Positions 40,501 to 49,911 of a stretch of 64,000 bases of DNA are shown piece after piece. The notes under the pieces are model-generated. The model did no database searches and was not told where the DNA came from. It saw only the letters and a list, made by a program, of their open reading frames with translations. The translations under genes and the position numbers were made by a program. Position 1 is the first letter of the stretch, and each line of letters begins with the position of its first letter. Source of the stretch: Vibrio maritimus (lineage in GTDB: Bacteria > Pseudomonadota > Gammaproteobacteria > Enterobacterales > Vibrionaceae); NCBI GenBank assembly GCA_000755425.1, contig BBMT01000008.1, forward strand, positions 124,001 through 188,000. The letters run 5' to 3'.

Positions 40501-41505
40501 TTACTTGTTGGCATTTGGGTGTGCACCAAGTACCACTTCTTTTGCTTCATCATTGTTGAACATGGTGAAGTCATAGTGCTCCACTTGCCATGTGTCATAA
40601 CGGTCTAGGTAGATTTCCTTTGCGTTCTGGTCTGTGTAGATAGTCCAAAGTGTAGGGAATACGTCATTTGCGTATGGGTCCAGTTGGTCGTAGCCTGCGA
40701 ATACAGATGCCCCGGCAGCTTTCAAGCTGTTTAGCGCAGAAGTATTGTCAGTAACATTGCGTGCATACATATCTTCAACGATTTCTTTTGCGCGCAAGCG
40801 ACGGTCGTAGGCACGAATGGTAGAGCCTGATTCAGTCTGCTCTTTGTCCAAATTCATATGGAAACCAAACTCTGGGTCATTCGACAGGTATTGTGCGCTG
40901 GCGGCATCTGTCACGTCGCCGTGGTAAATCTTCACCTCACCCTTTACAAACTCAATGACTGCACTGTCGCCGCTAGCATCCGTAAGGTGATAGTGTACAG
41001 GGGCTGCAATACATTCATTTTCGTGTCCCGGTAGGTCACAGACCTTGTCTTGGATAACGTCGATGTCATTTAGGTTGCCAATGACATCAGCAACAGATGC
41101 AAAGTTATCGACAGCGTAGTTTGGGAACTGAGAGGCAGCGACATCTGGCACGCCCGCACGGTCAGGTGCCATTTCCGTATAGTCGTTTCCTAGGTACAGG
41201 ATACGAGCAACCAAACCATTCTCATTCATTGCCTCGGCAACCAGTTGAGGAGCGAAAGACTTTATCTTTAGCGATGCATATTTGCTCTCTGTTTTGATGG
41301 CTTCCTTAGTATCACCATACTGGTTCGTTATACCTTTACCAGCACCTACAACGGTGGCGTCATCGTGACCGAACCAGTCCATGGTTCTTACGGTTAGACT
41401 TGCTTCTCCGTTGTTGTAGATGGCTGACGTACATGCGATTGTGTCGGCAACATAACCAGCGGATAGGGTTGCAACGAGAGCTAGGCTAAGGACTGATTTG
41501 TTCAT
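40501..41505 (-). CDS. Linear amide C–N hydrolase (cholylglycine hydrolase/penicillin V acylase family)
   Basis: 334 residues from ATG 41505, with GAGG upstream; the longer frame lacks a good site. The signal peptide (SVLSLALVATLSAGYVADTIA) ends right before Cys in ACTSAIYNN, which becomes the N-terminal nucleophile after cleavage. RTMDWFG supplies the Asp and AMNENGLVARILYLG the Asn-containing strand. Family members cleave bile-salt, penicillin V or acyl-homoserine-lactone amides. The substrate is unknown and the location periplasmic. Confidence 0.85.
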   Translation of the reverse strand: MNKSVLSLALVATLSAGYVADTIACTSAIYNNGEASLTVRTMDWFGHDDATVVGAGKGITNQYGDTKEAIKTESKYASLKIKSFAPQLVAEAMNENGLVARILYLGNDYTEMAPDRAGVPDVAASQFPNYAVDNFASVADVIGNLNDIDVIQDKVCDLPGHENECIAAPVHYHLTDASGDSAVIEFVKGEVKIYHGDVTDAASAQYLSNDPEFGFHMNLDKEQTESGSTIRAYDRRLRAKEIVEDMYARNVTDNTSALNSLKAAGASVFAGYDQLDPYANDVFPTLWTIYTDQNAKEIYLDRYDTWQVEHYDFTMFNNDEAKEVVLGAHPNANK

Positions 41506-41688
41506 AATGACCTCACTTGTTGGAGTAGTTTGTTTCGTTGAGGTCATAGTAAGGGGAAGTGGAGATTAGGTTAAATTAACACCTTTAAGGATAACTAATA
41601 GGTTGGGTTAGGGAGGAAGAGTTGTAGATTTTAGTCTAGAGTTTTAACACCAATCGAAATCAACGGTTATATACAACAAGGAAGTAGA

Positions 41689-42123
41689 ATGAAGTCGTTA
41701 CAGCAATGGTTAGATGCATACGGAGAAAGTCACCAGAACAGTACCAACAGGAAAATACATAAAGTTGCCGTACCCGGTATCTATTTATCTATCGTGGGAC
41801 TCATATGGTGCATTCCTCATTTATCCCTAGGCGGCGTTGCCATTAACTGGGTTTGGCTCGTGATGCTTCCAGTGATGTTTTTTTACTTTAGGTTATCGCG
41901 ATCGGTGTTTATTCAAATGCTGCTGTTTACCCTAGCTTGCTTAGCCGTCATCACTTTTGCCGCTATGTTTGGGGTATCGATTCTTAACCTGTCGATAGGT
42001 TTGTTTGTGGTGCTGTGGATAATGCAATTCGTTGGTCACAAAATCGAGGGAAAAAAGCCTTCGTTTTTCGATGACATCCAATTCCTTCTCATTGGCCCTA
42101 TATGGGTCTTCAGACAAAAATAA
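41689..42123 (+). CDS. Mpo1/DUF962-family membrane protein
   Basis: 144 residues with four hydrophobic segments. The N-terminal LQQWLDAYGESHQNSTNRKIHKVAVPGIY and C-terminal FVGHKIEGKKPSFFDDIQFLLIGPIWV are typical of the family. The yeast relative Mpo1 is a dioxygenase of 2-hydroxy fatty acids, and the conserved histidines (ESHQN, KIHK, GHK) are present. Function here is inferred from that relative only. Confidence 0.8.
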   Translation: MKSLQQWLDAYGESHQNSTNRKIHKVAVPGIYLSIVGLIWCIPHLSLGGVAINWVWLVMLPVMFFYFRLSRSVFIQMLLFTLACLAVITFAAMFGVSILNLSIGLFVVLWIMQFVGHKIEGKKPSFFDDIQFLLIGPIWVFRQK

Positions 42124-42143
42124 GCCCCTTCAGTTAGGGGCTT
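42122..42143. terminator. Hairpin between convergent genes
   Basis: AAGCCCCT pairs with AGGGGCTT around a 6-base loop, directly after the Mpo1-like stop. It probably ends transcription from both sides, though T-runs are weak. Confidence 0.55.
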
Positions 42144-42180
42144 AAGTGTTGCTATGAGATATCTTATTCAAGAATGGTGG

Positions 42181-43623
42181 CTAGAATAGGCTGCCATTCA
42201 TTGAAAGGTGGACAAAGATACTCGCGGCATAACCAATGGCGATCACCGGCATCCACTTTAGATGGCCGAAGAAGGTGTATTTACCATGCGCAGCCCCCAT
42301 AAGTGCCACACCTGCGGCTGAACCAACAGACAGCAAACTGCCCCCAACACCTGCGGTAAGTGTGACCAATAACCAGTTACCCATAGAGAGCTCTGGATTC
42401 ATTGTAAGTACGGCAAACATCACAGGAATGTTGTCGACGATAGCAGACAAAATACCCACCATCACATTGGCCCAAATAGGATCCCATTGGGTGTACATGA
42501 TTTCAGAGACGACGCTTAAATAGCCCAGTAGACTTAGGCCGCCTACACACATCACTACCCCGTAGAAGAACAGCAACGTATCCCATTCTGCGTGCGAGAC
42601 ACGTCTAAATACGTCGAATGGCACGATTGAGCCGAGACGTTTAAGCGCGGCTTCGTCGTTATTAGCAATAGCGACAGCTTTTTTCTTTGCGATAGAACGA
42701 GGAAGCGTTTTGCGCAGGAAGAAACCAAAGAACTGTAAATAGGCGAGCCCCATCATCATCCCCATAACTGGTGGGAAGTGGAAGACAGCGTGGAACGCTA
42801 CAGCGGTAGCAATGGTTAGGATAAACAAGCCAACAATTCTAAACGCGCCGCGTTTAAGCTCGACGTGGGCATGTACGGCATCGGGTTGGGTCTTAGGGAC
42901 AAACAGCGACATGATCAGCGCAGGTACAATGTAGTTCACCACTGAAGGAACAAACAGTGGCATAAACTCAGAGAAAGACACATGACCAGCTTGCCAAACC
43001 ATCAAAGTTGTAATGTCACCGAAGGGGCTAAACGCCCCGCCAGCATTCGCCGCCACGACGATGTTAATACAAGCTATGTTGACAAACTTAAGGTTGCTGC
43101 CTCCTACTTTAAGTACCACAGCACACATCAATAACGCAGTTGTGAGGTTGTCGGCAATCGGCGAAATGAAGAAAGACAGAATACCGGTTAGCCAAAACAG
43201 CGTCCGAAAATCAAACCCTTTACCCACCATCCAGGACTGCAAAGCATCGAATAGACGGCGCTCTTCCATCGCAGATATATAGGTCATAGCGACGAGGAGG
43301 AACAGCAGCAACTCAGCATATTCGAGCAGGTTGTGCTCCAAAGCGGATTTGGCGATTTCGAGCTGGCCAATGTCTTTGTAGACGAAGCCAATGAGTATCC
43401 AAATCAAACCTGCGGCGAGCAGGACAGGCTTGGATTTTCTCAGTTTTAAGTATTCCTCCATCATCACTAAGGTGTAGGCGATGCCGAAAATCAATAACGA
43501 TGCATAGCCGACGCTAGATTGAGTGAAATTAAACGCATCAGACGATGCACTGGGAGAAGCGAAACTAGAGGTGGCAAATAAAAGGGGAAATAAAAAGGTT
43601 GGCCACCGACTTATTTTCTTCAT
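42181..43623 (-). CDS. nhaD: NhaD-type sodium:proton antiporter
   Basis: 480 residues from ATG 43623, with AAGGA nine bases upstream; a TTG five codons earlier is not needed. An apparent signal peptide (FLFPLLFATSSFA) is followed by about 12 membrane helices. IADNLTTALLM, NAGGAFSPFGDITTLMVW and SAIVDNIPVMFAVL, with their Asp, Asn and Thr residues, are characteristic NhaD/ion-transporter elements. It expels Na+ or Li+ in exchange for protons, as expected in a marine bacterium. Confidence 0.9.
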   Translation of the reverse strand: MKKISRWPTFLFPLLFATSSFASPSASSDAFNFTQSSVGYASLLIFGIAYTLVMMEEYLKLRKSKPVLLAAGLIWILIGFVYKDIGQLEIAKSALEHNLLEYAELLLFLLVAMTYISAMEERRLFDALQSWMVGKGFDFRTLFWLTGILSFFISPIADNLTTALLMCAVVLKVGGSNLKFVNIACINIVVAANAGGAFSPFGDITTLMVWQAGHVSFSEFMPLFVPSVVNYIVPALIMSLFVPKTQPDAVHAHVELKRGAFRIVGLFILTIATAVAFHAVFHFPPVMGMMMGLAYLQFFGFFLRKTLPRSIAKKKAVAIANNDEAALKRLGSIVPFDVFRRVSHAEWDTLLFFYGVVMCVGGLSLLGYLSVVSEIMYTQWDPIWANVMVGILSAIVDNIPVMFAVLTMNPELSMGNWLLVTLTAGVGGSLLSVGSAAGVALMGAAHGKYTFFGHLKWMPVIAIGYAASIFVHLSMNGSLF

Positions 43624-43868
43624 GTTTTGATCCTTCAAAAGCTTAGATAAAATCAGGCGCTAACAAATGCGATACGGTATTTTAATGGTTTTTCAACAAT
43701 TGCGTTGTGAGCTGACGCAGATCTGCTCAACTGATGTGTCCCTTTTTTGTGCCTCGCTTCGCTGAATTTTCTTCATAACTCCAAGTTTTGACTTAAGTTA
43801 ATTAACGCCTAGGCTAAATAGTGAGCAGTAATCAAGCTTGAGTGATTGACAGGACGTCGGGAGGGAGC

Positions 43869-44447
43869 ATGAAAACAGGGTTCGCAATGATGGTGGCATT
43901 GTTTTTATCGGGTTTACATATGTTGTTAGTTTTGCCTGTTCACGCGGCAATGGTGTGTGATAGTGGCAGTCGCTCGGAATCAACGTTACCTATTTTGGAG
44001 AGTGAGTGCCCAATCGGTAAAGGCGTTTGGGGACAAAAAGCCCCATCGCATGAAGAGCAGTCATTTTGGATACAGTGTGGTTTTGTTAAACCTGGCAGCT
44101 TACGTTCTGCGCCTAGTCAATTACAAAATGCGGTCAATCAGCCTATTTGGTTGAAACCTGATGTGAGCGGTGACCGCTGTTTGGTTGGGCCATACCAGTC
44201 ATTTGAAAACGCCAAACAAGATCTTCTTGCTCTGCGTTTACTACCTAGCTATCGCGATGCGTTTATTCGCTCGACCACACAAAAGTTGACCACGACAGCG
44301 CCACAAATGGTGGCGAAGAAACAGCCACCTCAGCATCAGGATTTACACTCGTCACAACAAGCTGTGAGCGAAGTGGCCGCTGTGGTGCTCACGCCGTATA
44401 TGATTGCGGGTAAGCATGGGCATCAAGACTGTTTGTGCCTCTTCTGA
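43869..44447 (+). CDS. Exported SPOR-domain-like protein
   Basis: 192 residues, ATG 43869, preceded by GGGAGG. Signal peptide MKTGFAMMVALFLSGLHMLLVLPVHA. A SPOR-like fold occupies about residues 65–140: FWIQCGFVKPGS, then the helix 'LQNAVNQPIWLKP' and CLVGPYQSFENAKQDLLAL. SPOR domains bind denuded peptidoglycan at the division site. The Pro/Gln/Thr-rich tail ends in CLCLF, which looks abrupt and may itself reflect a frame error. Confidence 0.65.
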   Translation: MKTGFAMMVALFLSGLHMLLVLPVHAAMVCDSGSRSESTLPILESECPIGKGVWGQKAPSHEEQSFWIQCGFVKPGSLRSAPSQLQNAVNQPIWLKPDVSGDRCLVGPYQSFENAKQDLLALRLLPSYRDAFIRSTTQKLTTTAPQMVAKKQPPQHQDLHSSQQAVSEVAAVVLTPYMIAGKHGHQDCLCLF

Positions 44448-44461
44448 TAATAAAACGGTGA

Positions 44462-45334
44462 CTAATATGCTTTGATTCCAAAGGGTTTGAGTTTTTTGGG
44501 CAAAATGCTGTCCAATTGCTCAATCTCTTCCGGAAAGACTTCAATCAGTTGTAAATCATGCTGCTGATATAAAGCGCGAGTTGCTTCCACCGTTTTACCC
44601 TCAATTGGCCCCGAATCTGAGCCCCAGTATTGAAGATACACTTTACCTGCGGGTAGATAGAAATCACTGACGACGTCTTGTTCAATGGGCAGTTGCCTTT
44701 GGTAAGCGTGAACGACCCCTGCCATGTAAAGCCAGTTATCTATCAGTAATTCGCCTTTAGATTGGACATAATGGCCATCGAGCGTGCGATGCTTTGCTGC
44801 AAACTTCTGTCGGAAACTTGAAAATGACTTTTCGGTTGAATGCGCTTCTGCATCAGCGCCTTTAAACTCTAAAACACTCTGCTTAAGTCTGTGGTTTCTC
44901 AGCACACTTGGGTGCCAGACTACAAACTTATTATGGTTGGTTTTATCGGTGCGAGCTTGGGCGCCAGCACGTACACCTTGTAGCGTGGCTATCCATTCAG
45001 TGTCTTGACGTTGCAACCAGCCAAGCTCACTGAGTAGAAGATTGATTTTCTTGGCCGCTAGACCTAGACGTTCACCAAGTTGTGTTGCGGTTAGGTGCTT
45101 GTCGCTGCGGAGTGTGTCATCCAACACTAAATTTGTTGGCCAGACAATAAAGCGACCATACTTTTCACTTTCAACGTAGTCACCACCAAATCGCGCACCC
45201 ACATCGGTGAGCATCCACTGTTCGTCATGCCAGGTAATGTAGCCAAGCTGCTTTAATTCGTTAAATAGAGATTTTGGCTCGACTTGACGCTGTTTCGCCA
45301 GCGCTGATGTTGAAAGTTTGTTGTGGCTGGTCAC
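44462..45334 (-). CDS. Uncharacterised protein: two winged-helix-like repeats plus a PD-(D/E)XK-like nuclease domain
   Basis: 290 residues. Residues 1–70 and 71–140 look like two related winged-helix modules (SLFNELKQLGYITW, INLLLSELGWLQR, each followed by a KYGRFIVWP or NKFVVWHPS strand). The last 110 residues match the pattern of helicase-associated restriction-like nucleases: SKGELLIDNWLYMAG, SDFYLP and YLQYWG. The usual E-x-x position before the strand's Y-W-G is Q here. Vibrio homologues are, as I recall, often mislabelled glycerol kinase. DNA processing is inferred. Confidence 0.55.
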   Translation of the reverse strand: MTSHNKLSTSALAKQRQVEPKSLFNELKQLGYITWHDEQWMLTDVGARFGGDYVESEKYGRFIVWPTNLVLDDTLRSDKHLTATQLGERLGLAAKKINLLLSELGWLQRQDTEWIATLQGVRAGAQARTDKTNHNKFVVWHPSVLRNHRLKQSVLEFKGADAEAHSTEKSFSSFRQKFAAKHRTLDGHYVQSKGELLIDNWLYMAGVVHAYQRQLPIEQDVVSDFYLPAGKVYLQYWGSDSGPIEGKTVEATRALYQQHDLQLIEVFPEEIEQLDSILPKKLKPFGIKAY

Positions 45335-45348
45335 CTTATTTATCTCTC

Positions 45349-45981
45349 CTAATTCGATGAACTATCCATTAAGGCAAGTAGGTCTGTGGCCGCTTTCTTG
45401 GGGCTTTCCGCATGACAAATGGCCGAAACCAATGCAACACCGTGTGTACCAGTCGCTGCAACGTCTTTGAGGTTGGTGTCGTTGATGCCCCCAATAGCGA
45501 CGACAGGAAGTGTCGTTTTGCTTAGCGTGTTGCGTAGCCCTTCCAGACCCCAATGGGTCTTGGTGTTTGTTTTGGTTGGGGTGGCGAAAATCGCGCTCAG
45601 GCCGATATAGTCGATAGGAAGTGATTGAGCCTCTGCTAGTTGAGCTTCACTTTCAATCGACAAGCCTAAAATACGTTGTGAACCAATCAACTTTCGAGCG
45701 AGAAGTGCAGGCATGTCTGATTGTCCTAGGTGCACGCCGTCAGCGTCAACAGCAAGAGCAACATCAACACGGTCGTTAATGATAAGAGGGACACCTGTTC
45801 CCTCTAGCACTTCTTTGATTGCTTGCGCCTTCTCAATGAAAGCTCGCACATCATGATGTTTTTCACGAAGTTGAACCATGGTGACACCGCCAGCGACGGC
45901 TTCGCGGACTACGCTAACTAATGTGGGCAAGTCTTGGTTTTCGTCGGTGACTAGATATAAGCGGTACGGATTATTTGCCAT
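45349..45981 (-). CDS. thiE: Thiamine-phosphate synthase ThiE
   Basis: 210 residues from MANNPYRLYLVTDE (ATG 45981); the longer upstream frame overlaps thiM and is not needed. The TIM-barrel signatures are MVQLREKHHD, LIINDRVDVALAVDADGVHLGQSDMP, FATPTKTN for the pyrophosphate site, and VVAIGGIND. It couples HMP-pyrophosphate with thiazole phosphate to give thiamine monophosphate. It follows thiM by 7 bases, so the pair forms a salvage operon. Confidence 0.92.
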   Translation of the reverse strand: MANNPYRLYLVTDENQDLPTLVSVVREAVAGGVTMVQLREKHHDVRAFIEKAQAIKEVLEGTGVPLIINDRVDVALAVDADGVHLGQSDMPALLARKLIGSQRILGLSIESEAQLAEAQSLPIDYIGLSAIFATPTKTNTKTHWGLEGLRNTLSKTTLPVVAIGGINDTNLKDVAATGTHGVALVSAICHAESPKKAATDLLALMDSSSN

Positions 45982-45988
45982 GGAATTT

Positions 45989-46780
45989 TTAGCACTCGCG
46001 AAGTTTAAGGCGAGACTCGATGTCATCCGCATTTAGCTGATACAAGCTATCGAGTAGATTGACTTGCAACGAGCCAGGACCTTGAGACTTCTCTGCAGCC
46101 ATTTCACCGGCAATTGCGAAGATCGCTGCGGCAGCGACACCACTGGTTTCACCCACGGCAGCAAACGCACCAGTGACGGCAGATAGTGAGCAGCCCATAC
46201 CAGTCACGTACGGCATCAATTCATGACCATTGCTTAGTGCAATGGTGTGTTCTTTGGTCACGACGTAGTCTGTTTCTCCAGACACAACCACGCTGCATGC
46301 GTAGCTTTCTACTAATGAACGAGCAGCTGTTAGAGCGGCTTCACTGGCATCGAGGGCATCCACGCCTTTATTTTTTGACTTCTCACCCGCCATTGCGATG
46401 ATTTCAGAAGCATTGCCACGAATGATCAAGTTGTCGGCAAGTTCAGCTAATTGACGAGCCGTAGAGGTACGCAGTTTCGTCGCGCCACAGCCCACAGGGT
46501 CAAGGATCACAGGCTTGTTGTTTTCATTAGCCTGCTCAACAGCGAAGAACATACCCGGGCGCCATACACTGTCTAGCGTACCAATGTTAATGACTAACGC
46601 TCCAGCGAAGGACATCATCTCAGCCATTTCTTGTTTTGAGTGAGACATGATTGGGGAGGCGCCAACGGCTAGTAATGCGTTGGCTGTGTTGTTCATGACC
46701 ACGAAGTTTGTGATATTCACTACTAAGGGTTTTTGTTCGCGGACTTTGTTTAGGGCACTGACGATTTGTTGTTTGTTCAT
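45989..46780 (-). CDS. thiM: Hydroxyethylthiazole kinase ThiM
   Basis: 263 residues from ATG 46780, preceded by GGAG. A ribokinase-like fold with NITNFVVMNNTANALLAVGASPIM at the N-terminus, VILDPVGCGATKLR, IRGNASEI, and YVTGMGCSLSAVTGAF containing the catalytic Cys and anion hole. It phosphorylates salvaged hydroxyethylthiazole for ThiE. No thi-box riboswitch is visible in the roughly 110-base leader. Confidence 0.92.
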   Translation of the reverse strand: MNKQQIVSALNKVREQKPLVVNITNFVVMNNTANALLAVGASPIMSHSKQEMAEMMSFAGALVINIGTLDSVWRPGMFFAVEQANENNKPVILDPVGCGATKLRTSTARQLAELADNLIIRGNASEIIAMAGEKSKNKGVDALDASEAALTAARSLVESYACSVVVSGETDYVVTKEHTIALSNGHELMPYVTGMGCSLSAVTGAFAAVGETSGVAAAAIFAIAGEMAAEKSQGPGSLQVNLLDSLYQLNADDIESRLKLREC

Positions 46781-46814
46781 TCTATTCTCCAAAGGCTCAT
46801 TCGAGCTTTTTCAT

Positions 46815-46867
46815 ATATACCCAAGTAACCTCAAGATGATGGTTCAGCGAGATTTGTTTGGGTATAT
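46815..46867. repeat. Short palindromic intergenic element (Vibrio-type)
   Basis: ATATACCCAA at one end and TTGGGTATAT at the other form a 10-base inverted repeat enclosing about 33 bases (with CCTCAAGATG and GGTTCAGCGAG). I recall similar TATACCCAAGT...CCTCAAGAT elements scattered between genes in Vibrio genomes. It lies in the leader of thiM and could fold in the mRNA. Confidence 0.5.
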
Positions 46868-46891
46868 TCATTTGTACTGGGATATAAAAAT

Positions 46892-46918
46892 AGTGCTAGC
46901 CGTGGTTAGGCTAGCACT
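46892..46918 (-). terminator. Rho-independent terminator of the AEC transporter gene
   Basis: AGTGCTAGCC and GGCTAGCACT give a perfect 10-base stem with a 7-base loop. On the minus strand the hairpin is followed by ATTTTTATA. Confidence 0.82.
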
Positions 46919-46955
46919 GGTCTGTGATGGTTTTATATAAGAGTCTGAACAGAAA

Positions 46956-47911
46956 CTAGATCAGTCCATACAAAGAAAGGGTCAGAATACCTAGCGTGCA
47001 AGTTATGGTAGAAAGTACGGTAGTTAGTGCTATGATGTTGGCTGCAAGTATCGAGTTGCCACCCATTGAACGCGCCATCACATAGCTAGCTGCAGCAACA
47101 GGCGAGGCATTCATAAAGAACAGAATCCCCAGCTCGAGACCACGAAATCCCGTAAAATAGGCGGCCAGCGTAATAGCAAGGGGCGCCAATACCAACTTGT
47201 AGCCACTGGCGATCCAAGTAGGGGCTTGTTCTTTCTTCATCGAGCTAAGATCAAGTGAGCCGCCTGTACATAGTAACGCGAGTGGCAATGTCATGGTGGC
47301 AAAGTAATTTCCTGCGTCCACAACGATAGTCGGGACTGGAATTGATAGCAGATACACCAGTAAGCCCAGCAAGATAGCAATAATGAGTGGGTTTTTGGTG
47401 AGAGTGGTGAGCATGATTTTGCTTGCAGACGTCCCAGAGTCAACCCCTTTCGGAGTTAAGCAAATCACCGCCTGAACATTATAGATAAAGGTCGTAATTG
47501 CTACGTACAGTGCCGCTAAAGCAATCCCTCGTTCACCGTAAGCATTGGCGACATAAGCGATACCAATGATGCCAGTATTGGATCTGAACGCGCCTGTATG
47601 ATCACACCTCTATCAGCCGATTTCTTGAACAGAGTGCCCACTGAGAAGTAACTAAATAGGAAGAACGTGACGCTAGCGATAACGCCAAACGTGAGAAATT
47701 GTTTGGCGGAAGAGAAGTCGTGTTCTGACGTTACTATGCTAAGAAACAGCATAGTTGGTAGCGTCACTTTAAAGACGAGTTTAGAAGCAACCTCAATGAA
47801 GTTATCGTTGATTAGTCCGATGCGTTTGAAGACAACACCAAGAATAATGAGTAAGCAAATAGGACCGGTGATTGAAATCGAAAACAGCAACTGTTCTATC
47901 AATAGATCCAT
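46956..47911 (-). CDS. AEC-family (auxin efflux carrier/malonate) transporter (frame broken as read)
   Basis: Ten-helix carrier of the BART superfamily: SISITGPICLLIILGVVFKRIGLIND at the start; LPLALLCTGGSLDL and GILFFMNASPVAAASYVMA in the second half. The frame breaks in the central loop: one C/G base missing at 47593–47594 turns GVIIQGAFRSNTGIIGIAY into nonsense. Restored length is 318 residues. It probably exports or imports a carboxylate. It is divergent from a TetR regulator across about 120 bases. Confidence 0.84.
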
Positions 47912-48032
47912 GATTTACTTCCATATTGTTAGGGGATAATGTCCAAGTGATTATTTCATAGCTTGTCATACAAATAAATGTAGATTGAAAAATAGTACGA
48001 CCGTGCTAAATTGAAGCTATACAGCAGAGTTG

Positions 48033-48635
48033 ATGATGGTGATTATGGGTAAAGGTCGGCTAACAAAAGATCATATTTTGATGAAAGCATTTGAGATTGC
48101 GAGCAGAGATGGGCTAGAAAGCTTAACGATCGGCGAGCTGGCAAAGCAATGTAACATGTCGAAGAGTGGTCTGTTTGCTCACTTTAACTCTAAGGTCAAC
48201 CTGCAAGTTGCCGTAGTTCAACACGCGGATGTTACGTTTCAAACTAGAGTCATTTCTCCTGCTCGTGAACACGAGCATGAGATGGCAACGAAAAAGCTTA
48301 AACATCTTATCGACAACTGGATGAGCTGGAATCATTCATTTCAGGGCAGTTGCATGTTCATTGATGCGTGGCGAGACAGTCAGCAGGACGAACTGCAGCA
48401 AGCGCTCAGAAAAGCAATCCATCGCTGGATCCACTATTTGACCATTCAAATACAAAAGGGGATCGACAGCGGTGAGTTCAGGGCAACGCTCGATCCACAA
48501 CAAGCCGCGTTTGAGCTCTATGGGCACTACTTAAGTGCACATGTTTTCTATTCGCTGGTGGGTGAGCAGGAGAGCAGTCAGCGATTTTGGAGCAGTGTTG
48601 ACTCCTCTATGCAATCTTGGTCGATTCCTGAATAA
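48033..48635 (+). CDS. TetR/AcrR-family transcriptional regulator
   Basis: About 200 residues; starts at 48033, 48036 or 48045 are all possible and none has a strong site. The N-terminal helix-turn-helix is IASRDGLESLTIGELAKQCNMSKSGLFAHFNSKVNL. The C-terminal region includes a Trp-rich segment (NWMSWNHSFQGSCMFIDAW) also seen in AcrR-like proteins. It is divergent from the AEC transporter and upstream of an alpha/beta hydrolase; both are candidate targets. Confidence 0.85.
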   Translation: MMVIMGKGRLTKDHILMKAFEIASRDGLESLTIGELAKQCNMSKSGLFAHFNSKVNLQVAVVQHADVTFQTRVISPAREHEHEMATKKLKHLIDNWMSWNHSFQGSCMFIDAWRDSQQDELQQALRKAIHRWIHYLTIQIQKGIDSGEFRATLDPQQAAFELYGHYLSAHVFYSLVGEQESSQRFWSSVDSSMQSWSIPE

Positions 48636-48768
48636 CGAATTACATCTGAACAATCATTTGAATAGAGCGGTAGTGTACAACGCTAACTTAAAAAAGCACG
48701 GTCGTTCTAAATATATGCTCAACAATAAAGCTATCCGAGGATGACGAGGATAAAAAGGACAGTCAGTC

Positions 48769-49617
48769 ATGAGTGATAAAATCTACTTCAATACATCAAA
48801 AAAATTCAGCTTCAAAAAGAAAATGGTGAATCTGACCACTCGAGCTCACCATAAACTCGCACCTAATCATGCTAAACGTACGGCCAAGAAATTGCTTCTG
48901 ACTCCAGTGCGCTCAACACCAAAGAATGCTCAGCCGGAAGGCTTGAGCATTTCGGAGGTGTCGACTTCGGAAGGTGTTCTGAAGACGTATCGTTTGGGAA
49001 CTGGACCAGTTTGGTTGCTCACACACGGTTGGTCTGGTACTGCGAGCCAATTCTTTCCACTTATGGAGCATATTGCGAGTAAGGGTTATACCGCTTTGGC
49101 TTATGATCATCCAGCTCACGGACAAAGTGAAGGTGCATACGGGCACATCCCTGCCTTTGTTGGTGGTTTGGAAGGTCTGCTCGATAGTGAAAAGGAAGTG
49201 GCGGGGTTGGTCGGTCACAGTATGGGTACGGCAGCGGCGATTGAATGTAAGCATGCCAAGCTCCAAGATAAGCCCTTGCTACTGATAGCCCCCGTGCTTG
49301 ATTATCTCGATAACCTGTTTGGTAGTGTGGCGCGTTCAGGGTATTCAATGCGACTTTTTGAGGCGGTTGTAGACGATATTCAATCCCAATATCACTACCC
49401 AATTACCTCGATTGATCCATACAATAAATTAGGTCGTCGTAATGCGCCAACTTTGATTGTTCATGATGAAAAAGACCGGTTCACCAAGTACTCGGTGTCT
49501 AAAAAAGCCGCAGAGGAAATGCCGTTGGTCACGCTGATCACAACACAGGGGCAGGGGCATGGTCGAGTTATGCATAGTGATGAGGCGAAAGCCGCATTTG
49601 ACAGGCTAACGTCATAA
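48769..49617 (+). CDS. Alpha/beta hydrolase
   Basis: 282 residues. HGWSGTASQF forms the oxyanion region, and DHPAHGQSEG and the nucleophile elbow GLVGHSMGTAAA are standard. The acid is in VHDEKDRFTKY and the final His in QGHGRVMHSDE. A basic N-terminal stretch precedes the core and there is no signal peptide. It lies 133 bases downstream of the TetR gene in the same direction. Confidence 0.85.
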   Translation: MSDKIYFNTSKKFSFKKKMVNLTTRAHHKLAPNHAKRTAKKLLLTPVRSTPKNAQPEGLSISEVSTSEGVLKTYRLGTGPVWLLTHGWSGTASQFFPLMEHIASKGYTALAYDHPAHGQSEGAYGHIPAFVGGLEGLLDSEKEVAGLVGHSMGTAAAIECKHAKLQDKPLLLIAPVLDYLDNLFGSVARSGYSMRLFEAVVDDIQSQYHYPITSIDPYNKLGRRNAPTLIVHDEKDRFTKYSVSKKAAEEMPLVTLITTQGQGHGRVMHSDEAKAAFDRLTS

Positions 49618-49911
49618 TCTTCAACGATTTGATCAAAGTTATATTTATGTATCCATAATGTTGATGTGGTTAACGAATTGATAGATTCGCATTATGTAAA
49701 TGGTTTGGTATGTGGGATCATAGCTTGGTTCCACTTACGTCCATACTGAGTGTTGGGTTTTCATCTCTAAACACAATTACTACATCGAGTTAAAACCCAC
49801 GGTAGTTTACCTACTTTCAGTAGCTTAGTGATGTTTGTGGTTTCTAGGGCGCTCTTCTTGAGCTAGCCCCTCAAGGGAGCAGCCGCCCATTGATTAAAGG
49901 AAGCCATAATA

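Noticed and set aside
46781..46955. TPP riboswitch ahead of thiM
   Set aside because: I looked on the minus strand for the conserved CTGAGA and ACCTGAT-type cores and saw neither.
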